In this document: one piece after another, positions 36,234-45,361 of the stretch | Layout of the letters: each line of letters begins with the position of its first letter | Position numbering within the stretch: the stretch's first letter is position 1 | DNA from: Micromonospora echinospora | GTDB taxonomy: Bacteria > Actinomycetota > Actinomycetes > Mycobacteriales > Micromonosporaceae | NCBI RefSeq assembly: GCF_014203425.1 | Contig: NZ_JACHJC010000001.1 | Coordinates: 1,426,001-1,490,000 of the forward strand | Length of the DNA stretch: 64,000 nucleotides | Direction of reading: 5' to 3' | Position numbers and translations under genes: made by a program | Notes under the pieces: generated by a model | Databases searched by the model: none | Seen by the model: only the letters and a program-made list of their open reading frames with translations | What the model was told of the DNA's origin: nothing

Positions 36234-37985
36234 TCAGGCGATGGTGCAGATCGCGGCGCCGGACGTGATCACCGCGCCGACCTCGGCGGCGAGCCCGCTC
36301 ACCGTGCCGGCCTTGTGCGCGTGCAGCGGCTGCTCCATCTTCATCGCCTCCAGCACCACGACCAGGTCGCCCTCGGCCACCTCGTCGCCGTCGGCGACCG
36401 CGATCTTCACGATCGTGCCCTGCATCGGCGAGGCGAGCGTGTCGCCGCTGACCGCGGCGCCCGCCTTGCCTCCGCCGCCCCGGCGGGCCGGCTTCTTCGC
36501 GGCGGGCGCGGCTGCCGCCGTACCCGCGCCGAGCCCGGCGGGGAGGACGACCTCCAGCCGCTTGCCGCCCACCTCGACCACCACGGTCTCGCGCTCGGCC
36601 GGCTCGTCGACGGCGCCCGGGGTGGCGGTGAAGGCCGGGACGGTGTTGTCCCACTCCGTCTCGATCCACCGGGTGTGCACGGTGAACGGCTCGGCGGTGA
36701 ACGCCTCGTCGCGGATCACCAGGCGGTGGAAGGGCAGCGCGGTGGCCATGCCCTCGACCACCATCTCGTCGAGCGCCCGGCGGGCCCGCTCCAGCGCCTC
36801 GGCGCGCGTCTCGCCGACGATGATCACCTTGGCCAGCAGCGAGTCGAAGTTGCCGCCGATCACGTCGCCGGCCGAGATTCCGGTGTCCACCCGGACGCCC
36901 GGCCCGGAGGGCAGGCGCAGCGCGGTGACGGTGCCCGGCGCGGGCAGGAAGTTGCGGCCCGGGTCCTCGCCGTTGATCCGGAACTCGATGGCGTGCCCGC
37001 GCGGCGTCGGGTCCTCGGTGAAGCGCAGCTTCTCGCCGTCGGCGATGCGGAACTGCTCGCGGACCAGGTCGATGCCGGCGGTCTCCTCGGTGACCGGGTG
37101 CTCGACCTGGAGCCGGGTGTTCACTTCCAGGAAGGAGATCGTGCCGTCCACGCCGACCAGGTATTCCACGGTGCCGGCGCCGTGGTAGCCGGCCTCGCGG
37201 CAGATGGCCTTGGCGCTGTCGTGGATCTGGGCGCGCTGGGCGTCGGTGAGGAACGGCGCGGGCGCCTCCTCGACCAGCTTCTGGTGCCGGCGCTGCAACG
37301 AGCAGTCCCGGGTGCCCACCACGATCACGTTGCCGTGCTGGTCGGCCAGCACCTGCGCCTCGACGTGGCGCGGCTTGTCGAGGTAGCGCTCGACGAAGCA
37401 CTCGCCCCGGCCGAACGCGGCGACCGCCTCGCGGGTGGCCGACTCGAACAGGTGCGGGACCTCCTCCATGGTGCGGGCGACCTTGAGGCCGCGCCCGCCA
37501 CCGCCGAAGGCGGCCTTGATGGCGACCGGCAGGCCGTGGTCGACGGCGAACGCCATCACCTCGTCCGCGTTGCCCACCGGGTCCGGGGTGCCGGGCACCA
37601 GCGGCGCGCCGGCCCGCTGCGCGATGTGCCGGGCGGTCACCTTGTCGCCGAGGTCGCGGATCGCCTGCGGGGTGGGGCCGATCCAGGTGAGCCCGGCGTC
37701 GATGACGGCCTGGGCGAAGTCGGCGTTCTCGGAGAGGAAGCCGTAGCCGGGGTGCACCGCGTCCGCGCCGGACCGGGCCGCCACGTCGATCAGCTTGTCG
37801 ATGCGCAGGTAGCTGTCCGCGGCGGTGTCGCCACCGAGGGCGTACGCCTCGTCGGCGAGCGTGGCGTGCAGGGCGTCCCGGTCGGAGTCCGCGTAGACGG
37901 CGACGCTCGCCAGGCCCGCGTCGCGACACGCGCGGATGACGCGGACGGCGATCTCGCCGCGGTTGGCGATGAGAACCTTGCGCAC
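36234..37985 (-). CDS. accA3: Acyl-CoA carboxylase alpha subunit (biotin carboxylase + BCCP)
   Basis: The 583-aa protein starts [20 protein letters not shown] and joins an ATP-grasp biotin carboxylase (to about 445) to a BCCP domain through an Ala/Lys-rich linker. The biotin site is Lys549 in EAMKME. It carboxylates biotin with bicarbonate and ATP and feeds beta subunits such as AccD5, whose gene lies 14 kb on, with accE between. The GTG start has GGGAGGAG 7 nt upstream. Longer in-frame sequence upstream overlaps the padR region and is not used. Biotinylation would come from BirA at 53.7 kb. Confidence 0.95.
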   Translation of the reverse strand: MRKVLIANRGEIAVRVIRACRDAGLASVAVYADSDRDALHATLADEAYALGGDTAADSYLRIDKLIDVAARSGADAVHPGYGFLSENADFAQAVIDAGLTWIGPTPQAIRDLGDKVTARHIAQRAGAPLVPGTPDPVGNADEVMAFAVDHGLPVAIKAAFGGGGRGLKVARTMEEVPHLFESATREAVAAFGRGECFVERYLDKPRHVEAQVLADQHGNVIVVGTRDCSLQRRHQKLVEEAPAPFLTDAQRAQIHDSAKAICREAGYHGAGTVEYLVGVDGTISFLEVNTRLQVEHPVTEETAGIDLVREQFRIADGEKLRFTEDPTPRGHAIEFRINGEDPGRNFLPAPGTVTALRLPSGPGVRVDTGISAGDVIGGNFDSLLAKVIIVGETRAEALERARRALDEMVVEGMATALPFHRLVIRDEAFTAEPFTVHTRWIETEWDNTVPAFTATPGAVDEPAERETVVVEVGGKRLEVVLPAGLGAGTAAAAPAAKKPARRGGGGKAGAAVSGDTLASPMQGTIVKIAVADGDEVAEGDLVVVLEAMKMEQPLHAHKAGTVSGLAAEVGAVITSGAAICTIA

Positions 37986-38073
37986 CTTGTGGCTCCTCCC
38001 GGGAGGTCGTTGCCGGGAGTTTAGCGGCCGACCTGCGGAGCCTAACGATCGCTCAGTGTGGGATGCGGCACTG

Positions 38074-38096
38074 TAGTCAAATTTGGCTATTACGCT
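38074..38096. promoter_or_regulatory. PadR operator and promoter
   Basis: TAGTCAAATTTGGCTA (38074-38089) is a near-perfect 16-bp palindrome (one mismatched pair) in an AT-rich island. It directly precedes TACGCT (38091-38096), a -10 located 6 nt before the padR GTG. A bound PadR dimer would cover the -35 region. Confidence 0.65.
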
Positions 38097-38102
38097 TGTC
38101 CG

Positions 38103-38708
38103 GTGTCGGCAACGAGGATGATGATTCTGGGCCTGGTCCGGTGGATGCAGCCGGTGCACGGCTACGACGTACGCCGTGAGCTGCTGAGCTGGAGCGCGGA
38201 CAAGTGGGCCAACGTCCAGCCGGGCTCGATCTACCACGCGCTGCGCAAACTCACCGACGAGGGCCTGCTGCGGACCGTCTCGGTCGAGCAGGTGGGCGCC
38301 CGTCCGGCCCGCACCACGTACGAGGTGACGGCGAAGGGGGAGGACGAGTTCGAGACGCTGCTGCGGGCGCAGTGGTGGCAGGTCCAGGAGCCGCCGGACC
38401 CGTTCGTGGCGGCCTTCTCCTTCCTGCCGGCGATGCCACGCGAGGAGGCCGCGGCGGCGCTGCGCAACCGGGCGAACCTGCTCCGGGCCGGGGTCGAGTC
38501 GATGCGTGCCTCGCTCGACTCGGACTGGGTGCGCAACCGCAAGCCGGTGCATGTCGGGTGGATGTTCGAGCTGTGGCTGGCGCGGGCCGAGGCGGAAACG
38601 GCGTGGTGCGAGCGGATCGCGGAGCGGATCGAGTCGGGAGTGTCGTACCTGCCCGATGGGATGGAGCGGGCAGAGGGCTGGTCGGGCTGGACCGACGGCT
38701 CGCGATGA
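38103..38708 (+). CDS. PadR-family transcriptional regulator
   Basis: The 201-aa protein has the PadR winged helix ([51 protein letters not shown]) and the C-terminal helical dimerisation domain of the PadR-s2/VirR-like type. It lies upstream of, and in the same direction as, an ABC-2 type exporter, as is common for PadR regulators that control drug pumps. The GTG start is fixed by the TACGCT box 6 nt upstream. Autoregulation is suggested by the palindrome there. Confidence 0.92.
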   Translation: MSATRMMILGLVRWMQPVHGYDVRRELLSWSADKWANVQPGSIYHALRKLTDEGLLRTVSVEQVGARPARTTYEVTAKGEDEFETLLRAQWWQVQEPPDPFVAAFSFLPAMPREEAAAALRNRANLLRAGVESMRASLDSDWVRNRKPVHVGWMFELWLARAEAETAWCERIAERIESGVSYLPDGMERAEGWSGWTDGSR

Positions 38709-38718
38709 CACGACATAA

Positions 38719-38754
38719 TCAACGTTGACCAAAGAAGCTATATCGCGTTAGCCT
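38719..38754 (+). promoter_or_regulatory. Promoter of the DrrAB-like ABC operon
   Basis: TTGACC (38725-38730), 18 nt, TAGCCT (38749-38754) is a good actinobacterial promoter, 81 nt before the ATPase gene. The palindrome ATCAACGTTGA overlaps the -35 and could be a regulator site, perhaps for PadR, although its core differs from the padR operator. Confidence 0.55.
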
Positions 38755-38835
38755 CGGCAGGAATCGCGGGGGATTCGTGCGTCCTCGCGGACGATCGGCG
38801 GCCGGTCAGGTCCGCCCGGACGACCAGGAGCAGAA

Positions 38836-39795
<960 letters not shown>

Positions 39796-39812
39796 CCCCC
39801 GGAGAAGCTGTC

Positions 39813-40568
39813 ATGAAACTCGCCCGCGACACCTGGCTGATCTTCCAGCGCCAGACGCTGCTGCTCCTGCGCAACCCGGTGTGGATCTTCGTCGGCGTCT
39901 TCCAGCCGGTGATGTACCTGCTCCTGTTCGCCCCGCTGCTCAAGCCCGCGCTGAACGCCCCGACGCAGGCCGCCGCGTACAAGATCTTCGTGCCCGGCCT
40001 GCTGGTGCTGCTCGCCATCTTCGGCGGCCTGTTCCAGGGCTTCGGCCTGATCGCCGAGCTGCGCGCCGGCGTGATCGAGCGTTCCCGGGTCACCCCGGTC
40101 AGCCGGCTCGCGCTGCTGCTCGGCCGGTCACTGCGCGACGTGGTCTCGCTCATCGTGCAGGCAGTCATCATCACGCTGCTGGCGCTCGCGTTCGACCTGC
40201 GCGTCTTCATCGGCAACCTGCTCCTGGCGTACCTGATGCTCGCCCTCATCGCGCTTATGACCTCGGCCGTCTCCTACGGCATCGCGCTCAAGGTCAAGAG
40301 CGAGGACGCGCTCGCCCCGCTGATGAACACCGTCGCGCAGCCGGTGCTGCTGCTCTCCGGCATCCTGCTGCCGCTCACCTTCGCGCCCGGCTGGCTCCAG
40401 GGCGTGGCCAAGTGGAACCCGTTCTCCTGGGCGGTCGAAGGCACCCGCGCCTTGTTCAACGGTGACCTCGGCAACGACCGGGTCTGGCAGGGCCTCGGCA
40501 TCATCACGGTGCTCGCCGCCGCAGGGGTGTTCTGGGCCGCCCGCCAGTTCGCCCGCAGCGTCCGCTGA
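39813..40568 (+). CDS. ABC-2 type permease (DrrB-like)
   Basis: The 251-aa protein has six hydrophobic segments and the ABC-2 permease pattern: NPVWIFVGVFQPVMYLLLFAPLL, GVIERSRVTPVSRLALLLGRSL and, near the end, LLSGILLPLTFAPGWLQGVAKWNPFSWAVEG. It is the membrane partner of the preceding ATPase, forming a dimer of each. GGAGAAG 5 nt before the ATG is a good ribosome site. The gene ends before a hairpin shared with the convergent methyltransferase gene. Confidence 0.92.
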   Translation: MKLARDTWLIFQRQTLLLLRNPVWIFVGVFQPVMYLLLFAPLLKPALNAPTQAAAYKIFVPGLLVLLAIFGGLFQGFGLIAELRAGVIERSRVTPVSRLALLLGRSLRDVVSLIVQAVIITLLALAFDLRVFIGNLLLAYLMLALIALMTSAVSYGIALKVKSEDALAPLMNTVAQPVLLLSGILLPLTFAPGWLQGVAKWNPFSWAVEGTRALFNGDLGNDRVWQGLGIITVLAAAGVFWAARQFARSVR

Positions 40569-40611
40569 CCAGGACCTCTCAGCAGGCAGGGCACCGGCGC
40601 GGTCCGCGCGG

Positions 40612-40689
40612 CTTGATCGACTCCACTTGATCGACTCCACTTCGGCGAGGTGGCGGCATCCGGCGCTCAGGGATACCGCCACCTCGGCG
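40612..40689. repeat. Tandem 14-bp duplication plus 19-bp hairpin
   Basis: CTTGATCGACTCCA occurs twice in tandem (40612-40639), followed by an inverted repeat CGGCGAGGTGGCGGCATCC ... GGATACCGCCACCTCGGCG (about 40643-40689, two mismatches). It lies between convergent genes as a two-way terminator. The CACTTCGGCGAGGTGG motif echoes the hairpin array at 3.9-4.7 kb. Confidence 0.65.
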
Positions 40690-40707
40690 AGGTTGTCTTC
40701 GGCCGGC

Positions 40708-41361
40708 TCAGAGCACCCGGGCGAGCGTGACGCCGTCGGCGATCGGCAGCATTACCGCCTCGACGCGGACATCCGCGATCACCGCGTCGTTGAACGCGGC
40801 TATGGCCCGGTCGTCGGCGTTGCGCGGGGCCAGCACCCGGCCGTCGCGCAGCGTGTTGTCGACAGCGATCACCGCGCCGGGACGCATACGGGGCACCAGT
40901 TCGTCCCAGTAGATCGGGTACCCGACCTTGTCGGCGTCGATGAACGCGAAGTCCAGGTAACGCTCGCGGCGCAGCTCGCGCAGCGTCTCCGCGGCCGGGC
41001 CGATGCGCAGCTCGATCCGGTCCTGCACACCGGCGCGCTCCCAGTAGCGCCGGGCCACGCCCGTGTACTCCTCGGAGATGTCGAAGCAGGTCAGCCGCCC
41101 ACCCTCGGCCAGCCCGCGGGCGATCGCCAGCGAGGAGAGGCCGGTGAAGGTGCCCACCTCCACCGCCTGCCGTACGCCGAGCAGCCGGGTCAGGAACGTC
41201 AGGAACGCGGCCTGTTCCGGCGCGACCTGCATGACCGCCTCGGCGGGCAGGGCCGCCCGGGTCTCCTCGGCCAGCTCCCGGACGATCTCGTCCGGCGCGG
41301 ACCCGTGGGCCACCAGATAGTCGTGCAGTTCCGGCGTGAGCGGCAGCGGCTTTGTGGTCAT
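40708..41361 (-). CDS. Class I SAM-dependent O-methyltransferase (catechol/caffeoyl-CoA type)
   Basis: The 217-aa protein has SAM motif I VEVGTFTGLSSLAIARGL, the metal-binding motif FAFIDADK, and AVDNTL followed by GRVLAPRNADD, all marks of the cation-dependent O-methyltransferase family. Substrate unknown. TAACGT is 6 nt before the ATG, so it is probably transcribed leaderless. The maf gene lies 9 bp upstream in transcription order (stop at 41371) and may be co-transcribed. Confidence 0.9.
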   Translation of the reverse strand: MTTKPLPLTPELHDYLVAHGSAPDEIVRELAEETRAALPAEAVMQVAPEQAAFLTFLTRLLGVRQAVEVGTFTGLSSLAIARGLAEGGRLTCFDISEEYTGVARRYWERAGVQDRIELRIGPAAETLRELRRERYLDFAFIDADKVGYPIYWDELVPRMRPGAVIAVDNTLRDGRVLAPRNADDRAIAAFNDAVIADVRVEAVMLPIADGVTLARVL

Positions 41362-41370
41362 GTCCGGACG

Positions 41371-42027
41371 TTAGCCGAGATGCTGGATTTCCTGGCCCCC
41401 CGGCGCGACCTTCGTCCACAGGTCGACGATGCTCAGCTCCACCTCGCCGAGCAGCCGGCGCAGCAGCGGCAGTGACAATCCCACCACCGTGCCCGGGTCA
41501 CCCTCGATCCCGGTCAGGAACGCGCCGCCCAGCCCGTCGATGGTGAACGCGCCGGCCACCGCCAGCGGCTCGCCCGTCGCCACATACGCCGCGATCTCCT
41601 CGTCGCTGATGTCGGCGAAATGCACAGTGGTCGACGCGACCGCCTCCGCCTGCGACTCGTGCGTCACGTCGATCAGACTGTGCCCGGTGTGCAGGACGCC
41701 GCTGCGCCCGCGCATCCGCTGCCAGCGCCGGGTGGCGTCCGCCGCGTCGTCCGGCTTGCCCAGGATCTCGCCGTCGAAGGCCAGCACCGAGTCACAGCCG
41801 AGCACGAGAGTGCGCTCGTCCGGCGACGGCCGCAGCCGGTCGCGTACGGCCTGCGCCTTCAGCCGGGCCAGTTCCAGGCACAGATCCTCGGCGCGCTCGC
41901 TGACGACCTGCGACTCGTCCACGCCGCTGACCAGCACGTCGGGCTCGATCCCGGCGGCCTGGAGCAACTTGCGGCGGGCGGGAGACTGCGAGGCGAGCAC
42001 AAGGCGCACCGGTACGGAGGTCGACAC
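41371..42027 (-). CDS. maf: Maf-family nucleotide pyrophosphatase
   Basis: The 218-aa protein begins near LVLASQSPARRKLLQAAGI, the Maf signature SxSPRR, with LGCDSVLAFDGEILGKPDD following. Maf proteins hydrolyse non-canonical or modified nucleoside triphosphates (dTTP/UTP/CTP-type), removing pyrophosphate. I chose the GTG 18 nt upstream of another GTG because GGCGGG precedes it. In mycobacteria maf sits next to accE5; here the two are separated by a type-VII-related cluster. Confidence 0.92.
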   Translation of the reverse strand: MSTSVPVRLVLASQSPARRKLLQAAGIEPDVLVSGVDESQVVSERAEDLCLELARLKAQAVRDRLRPSPDERTLVLGCDSVLAFDGEILGKPDDAADATRRWQRMRGRSGVLHTGHSLIDVTHESQAEAVASTTVHFADISDEEIAAYVATGEPLAVAGAFTIDGLGGAFLTGIEGDPGTVVGLSLPLLRRLLGEVELSIVDLWTKVAPGGQEIQHLG

Positions 42028-42037
42028 CCCGCCGACG

Positions 42038-43165
42038 CTACCGGCTGACCCTCGGCGGCGGGTCGTCGGCACGTCGGCGCCGACGCCAGAACAGGTACCC
42101 GCCGCCCGCCGCCACCAGCACACCCAGGGTGGCGAGCCCGCGTACGGTCCCGCTGTCGTCGTCGCCCTTCCCCGGACCGGCCGCTGTCGAAGCCGGTGGC
42201 GTGACAACTGAGGACTCGAAGCCGAGTGGGGGGACGTCGGCGGTGAGCGCCGCTACCAGGTCGATGACGCCGTAGCCGTACTGGTCGTCGCGGCCTGGCG
42301 GTCCCTTGTCGACGGCGGTCGCGGTCAGCCGGTGGGCGACTTCCTGCGCGGGGAGGTTGGGGTACTTGGAGCGGATGAGAGCAGCCGCGCCGGCAACGAT
42401 CGCGGTGGCATCTGACGTGCCAGTACCGACCCGGTAGCCCTCGTTGAGGCCGGTGCTGTAGATGTCGACGGCTGGCGCTACAACATCGATTTCTGGCCCG
42501 GCAACCGAGATTGCTGCATGGTTTCCTGTTCTGTCTGTTCCTCCAACGGCTATTACCGACTCCTCAACAGCGGGGTAGCCAACAAAGGCATCCTCTGGTC
42601 GGTTGCCAGCAGCGGCGACAATAGTGATATCTGCTGCTGTTGCGGTGCGGATTGCCTGAACTAACTTGGGGCTTGCGCCACCTACGCTGGAGATGCTAAT
42701 CACCTTGGCACCGTGTGAGGTTGCGAAGTTAATTCCCTCTGCCAGTACATCCGGGTCGCCGCGACCGTCTGGCGGAGTGACTACGACTGGGAGGACCTTG
42801 GACTGCGGCGCAATTCCTTGAGTAGAGCCTCCGCGTCCTGTCGCCGCGATCAGGCCTGCCATTCCCGTTCCGTGTCCACTCGAATCGCTTCGGCCGCCGT
42901 TGTGCCCGCCCCTGATCAGGTCTGCGCCTTTGAGTAGGTTGCCTGCAAGGTCAGGATGAGGGGAGACGCCAGTATCTAGCACTGCAACGATGATGTTTTC
43001 GCCCTGATTGAGCGCGTGCGCCTCCGTTGCCTTCAAGTATTGAAGGTGCCATTGCTTTTCTGGAGGTGATTTTAGTTCGAGGTGGGCGGGACTTGCTGCT
43101 GCGACCGTCAATGCCGCTAGAGTTGCCAGTAGGGCAAGGCTGGCCCGGCTGCGATCCAGGTTCAC
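42038..43165 (-). CDS. mycP: Mycosin (type VII secretion-associated subtilisin)
   Basis: The 375-aa protease has a signal peptide (residues 1-26), an intact triad Asp64 (VLDTGV), His98 (GHGTGMAG), Ser251 (GTSDATA), oxyanion Asn188 and a C-terminal membrane helix near 345-363 ending in RRRRR. This is the mycosin layout: a membrane-anchored protease outside the cell linked to ESX secretion. The GTG start overlaps the upstream gene as GTGA. The first about 228 codons have many A/T third positions, unlike the rest of the gene and the window. No eccB-E genes are in the window. Confidence 0.9.
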   Translation of the reverse strand: MNLDRSRASLALLATLAALTVAAASPAHLELKSPPEKQWHLQYLKATEAHALNQGENIIVAVLDTGVSPHPDLAGNLLKGADLIRGGHNGGRSDSSGHGTGMAGLIAATGRGGSTQGIAPQSKVLPVVVTPPDGRGDPDVLAEGINFATSHGAKVISISSVGGASPKLVQAIRTATAADITIVAAAGNRPEDAFVGYPAVEESVIAVGGTDRTGNHAAISVAGPEIDVVAPAVDIYSTGLNEGYRVGTGTSDATAIVAGAAALIRSKYPNLPAQEVAHRLTATAVDKGPPGRDDQYGYGVIDLVAALTADVPPLGFESSVVTPPASTAAGPGKGDDDSGTVRGLATLGVLVAAGGGYLFWRRRRRADDPPPRVSR

Positions 43166-44508
43166 CTGTTAAGGCCGATGGCGGGCCCAGGGTCTATCGG
43201 GTCTTCATCCTCGGGGGGCCGCATCACTGGTTCGACACCTTTTCGAGTTTCCCAGGGGTTATCGGGATCCCATGCCGCATTTTTCGTGTGATCGGTGCGT
43301 TCGCGGCTCGCCTTTGGTTGGTAACCCATCGGCCCACCCGTTGCGTTGCCGCTTGCCGGAACTGCGAGGGCGCCAGAGGCTCGAGCGCCGCCAGGTCGAG
43401 AACCCGCAGCCCCGGTCGGAGAGGTGCCTGCTCCGCCTCCACCGATAACGCCGCCAACTGGATTGATCTTGCGAGGCGCAGCCCGGTTCGCCTGCCCCTG
43501 TCCGGCGACAGGCGCGCCTCCGATAAGCCCAGGTGGGATGGCGCGTGGAACAGCGGCTGAGCCGTTGCGCTGGCTCTCCGGCTTTAGCGGACTGGCAAAC
43601 GGCCTTCCACCTCCTGGAGGGCTAGAGCTCGTCGGCAAGTTGGGCGGAAGCGCTGGCGGCGTGCCGAGATTGGCGGGGGCAGGATGTGCGCTGTTGGCCG
43701 GGGCAGCGGGTTGCGGAAGCGTTCCTGCCGCGCCGGGCGAGACGCCTCCGAGGACTGGCCCGATCACAGGCCCACGATGCTGCACTGCTGGTGGGAGCCG
43801 TTTTTCTGAGGGCCGGGCTGCAGTGGCGGCCCTTGTGGTTGGGCCAGTTGCCACGGGAACGATGGGGGGAATGATAGGAACGGCGCCGCCAGTTCCTCCG
43901 ATTTCCTCTGCAGAGACATCGCGGGGAGGCCGAACCGGAGGTGGCGGCTGGCGAAGCATGACCTGGGCGTGCTGGAGTTCGCCGCTCAACCCCGTCATCA
44001 ACCCGCGCGCCCGTACGTTCAACTGCTCCAGGTCGTCGTCCGTAACCGGGGGCCGCTCCGGCAACCGGCTACCAGCCACCGCCTTCGGGTCGGCGATCGT
44101 CGCCTCGTACGCCCGCTTCTGCCGCAGCTTCTTCTCGTACTCCTCGTGCAGCGGTTGCAACTCGGCCCGCGCGCTGCCGATGGCGCGGGTGGCGGCCGCG
44201 AGCGCGTCGTAGTTCGCGGCGGCGGCGTCGTGGGTGCGCTGCACGCGATCGATGAGCTGGTCGAGTTCGGCGATGTACGCCCGCGCGGCGGCGTTGGTCT
44301 CGGGCGGCCATGCCTCGGCGAGGCCGCGCCGGTATTCCCGCAGCCGGCTCAGGTGGGTCAGCGCGAGGTCGCAGACCTTGCGCCACCCGGCGACCTGTTT
44401 CCACTGGCCGGTGGTGTCCTGGTCCTGCACGCACGCCCACATGCTGAGGACGTCCATCAGCCGCCAGTCGGTCAGCCCGGAGGTGCGTCCGCTGCCCCGT
44501 TCGATCAC
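43162..44508 (-). CDS. Proline-rich type VII-associated protein
   Basis: The 448-aa protein has a helical N-terminal part (about 1-165: TDWRLMDVLSMWACVQDQD..., coiled coil around 60-135) and a long Pro/Gly/Ala-rich tail ending near PWETRKGVEPVMRPPEDED. The design resembles large ESX/PPE-like substrates or accessory proteins that accompany mycosins. There is no signal peptide. The GTG start overlaps the upstream gene as GTGA, and the 3' end overlaps mycP as GTGA. Codon use is normal for the first about 180 codons, then shifts to lower GC. Function unknown. Confidence 0.75.
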   Translation of the reverse strand: MIERGSGRTSGLTDWRLMDVLSMWACVQDQDTTGQWKQVAGWRKVCDLALTHLSRLREYRRGLAEAWPPETNAAARAYIAELDQLIDRVQRTHDAAAANYDALAAATRAIGSARAELQPLHEEYEKKLRQKRAYEATIADPKAVAGSRLPERPPVTDDDLEQLNVRARGLMTGLSGELQHAQVMLRQPPPPVRPPRDVSAEEIGGTGGAVPIIPPIVPVATGPTTRAATAARPSEKRLPPAVQHRGPVIGPVLGGVSPGAAGTLPQPAAPANSAHPAPANLGTPPALPPNLPTSSSPPGGGRPFASPLKPESQRNGSAAVPRAIPPGLIGGAPVAGQGQANRAAPRKINPVGGVIGGGGAGTSPTGAAGSRPGGARASGALAVPASGNATGGPMGYQPKASRERTDHTKNAAWDPDNPWETRKGVEPVMRPPEDEDPIDPGPAIGLNR

Positions 44509-44957
44509 GGCAGGATCACCCGGCTCTGTTCGGGGGCGGTGGGGTCGGCGAGTGGCGGCAGCGGGCGGGCGACGGTGCTCGACGGCCCGGCGAGCGCCCG
44601 TTCGACGTCGGTGACCCGGGCGGAGGAGAACGCGTCGGCGTCGCCGTAGTGGGTGGCGATCCGGCCGGCGGCGTCGGCGAGCCGGCCGGTGGCGGGCGCC
44701 AGGTCCCACACGGCGCTGACCGCTGCGGTCTGCGTGTCGTGGTGGGCCTGGAGGAAATGGACCAGCTCGATGAAGGCGTCGGCCGGGTTGGGTACCGGGG
44801 CCTTCATGTCGTCGGCGATGTAGGACAGATGCGGCGAGTAGTTGCGCGTCACCTCGTCCTGGAGTCGATCGGCGAACTCCCGCATCTGCCGGATGTCGGC
44901 CTCGATGCCGCCGTAGCCGCGCAGCCAGCCGGCTGGCTGGTTGTCCTCCGGGATCAT
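44505..44957 (-). CDS. Small helical type VII-associated (WXG100-like) protein
   Basis: The 150-aa protein is mostly helical (YGGIEADIRQMREFADRLQDEV..., then AFIELVHFLQAHHDTQTAAVSAVWDLAPATGRLADAAGRIATHYGDAD) with a disordered Pro-rich end. Size and helical hairpin recall WXG100/ESAT-6-type proteins, but a clear WXG motif is absent. It heads a three-gene operon (this gene, the Pro-rich protein, mycosin) joined by GTGA overlaps, which supports a shared secretion role. GGAGGCTCC lies just before the ATG. Confidence 0.65.
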   Translation of the reverse strand: MIPEDNQPAGWLRGYGGIEADIRQMREFADRLQDEVTRNYSPHLSYIADDMKAPVPNPADAFIELVHFLQAHHDTQTAAVSAVWDLAPATGRLADAAGRIATHYGDADAFSSARVTDVERALAGPSSTVARPLPPLADPTAPEQSRVILP

Positions 44958-45057
44958 CGGAGCCTCCTGCCCGTCACCACACGGTTTCCCTGAGTGAGGT
45001 TAGTGGCTCAACGTGGATCCCGGCAGCCCCGCCCGGCGCCGCAGGTTGAAGCAGACG

Positions 45058-45270
45058 TCAGCGGGGCAGGCCGGAGGCCCGCCACGCGCCGACGCCGGCT
45101 ACCGGGCGGGCGAGGGCGGGACGTGCGCTGCGCGCCCACTGCGACACGGGGGCCGGCGCGGCGGCCTGGGTCGGGCGGGTGCGCACCATGATCGCGCCGA
45201 CCAGAGCGGCCAGCTCCTCGGCGGTGGGCACGCCACGGACGATCCGGAACAGCGGCTCCTCGGCAGACAT
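45058..45270 (-). CDS. accE: Acyl-CoA carboxylase epsilon subunit
   Basis: The 70-aa protein starts MSAEEPLFRIVRGVPTAEEL and continues AALVGAIMVRTRP, the compact AccE domain that binds and stimulates AccD5-type carboxyltransferases in actinobacteria. The Trp/Arg-rich tail (SQWARSARP...WRASGLPR) is also family-typical. TACTCT 6 nt before the ATG implies its own leaderless promoter. It normally follows accD5 directly; here accD5 is 6.8 kb away with unrelated genes between. Confidence 0.88.
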   Translation of the reverse strand: MSAEEPLFRIVRGVPTAEELAALVGAIMVRTRPTQAAAPAPVSQWARSARPALARPVAGVGAWRASGLPR

Positions 45271-45361
45271 GACCCAAGAGTACGCGTCGCGAATTCGACC
45301 TTCGCCGTACAGTGGCGTGCCGACGGTGTGAGCGTCCGGGCGTCCGGGTACGGTTTCTGCG

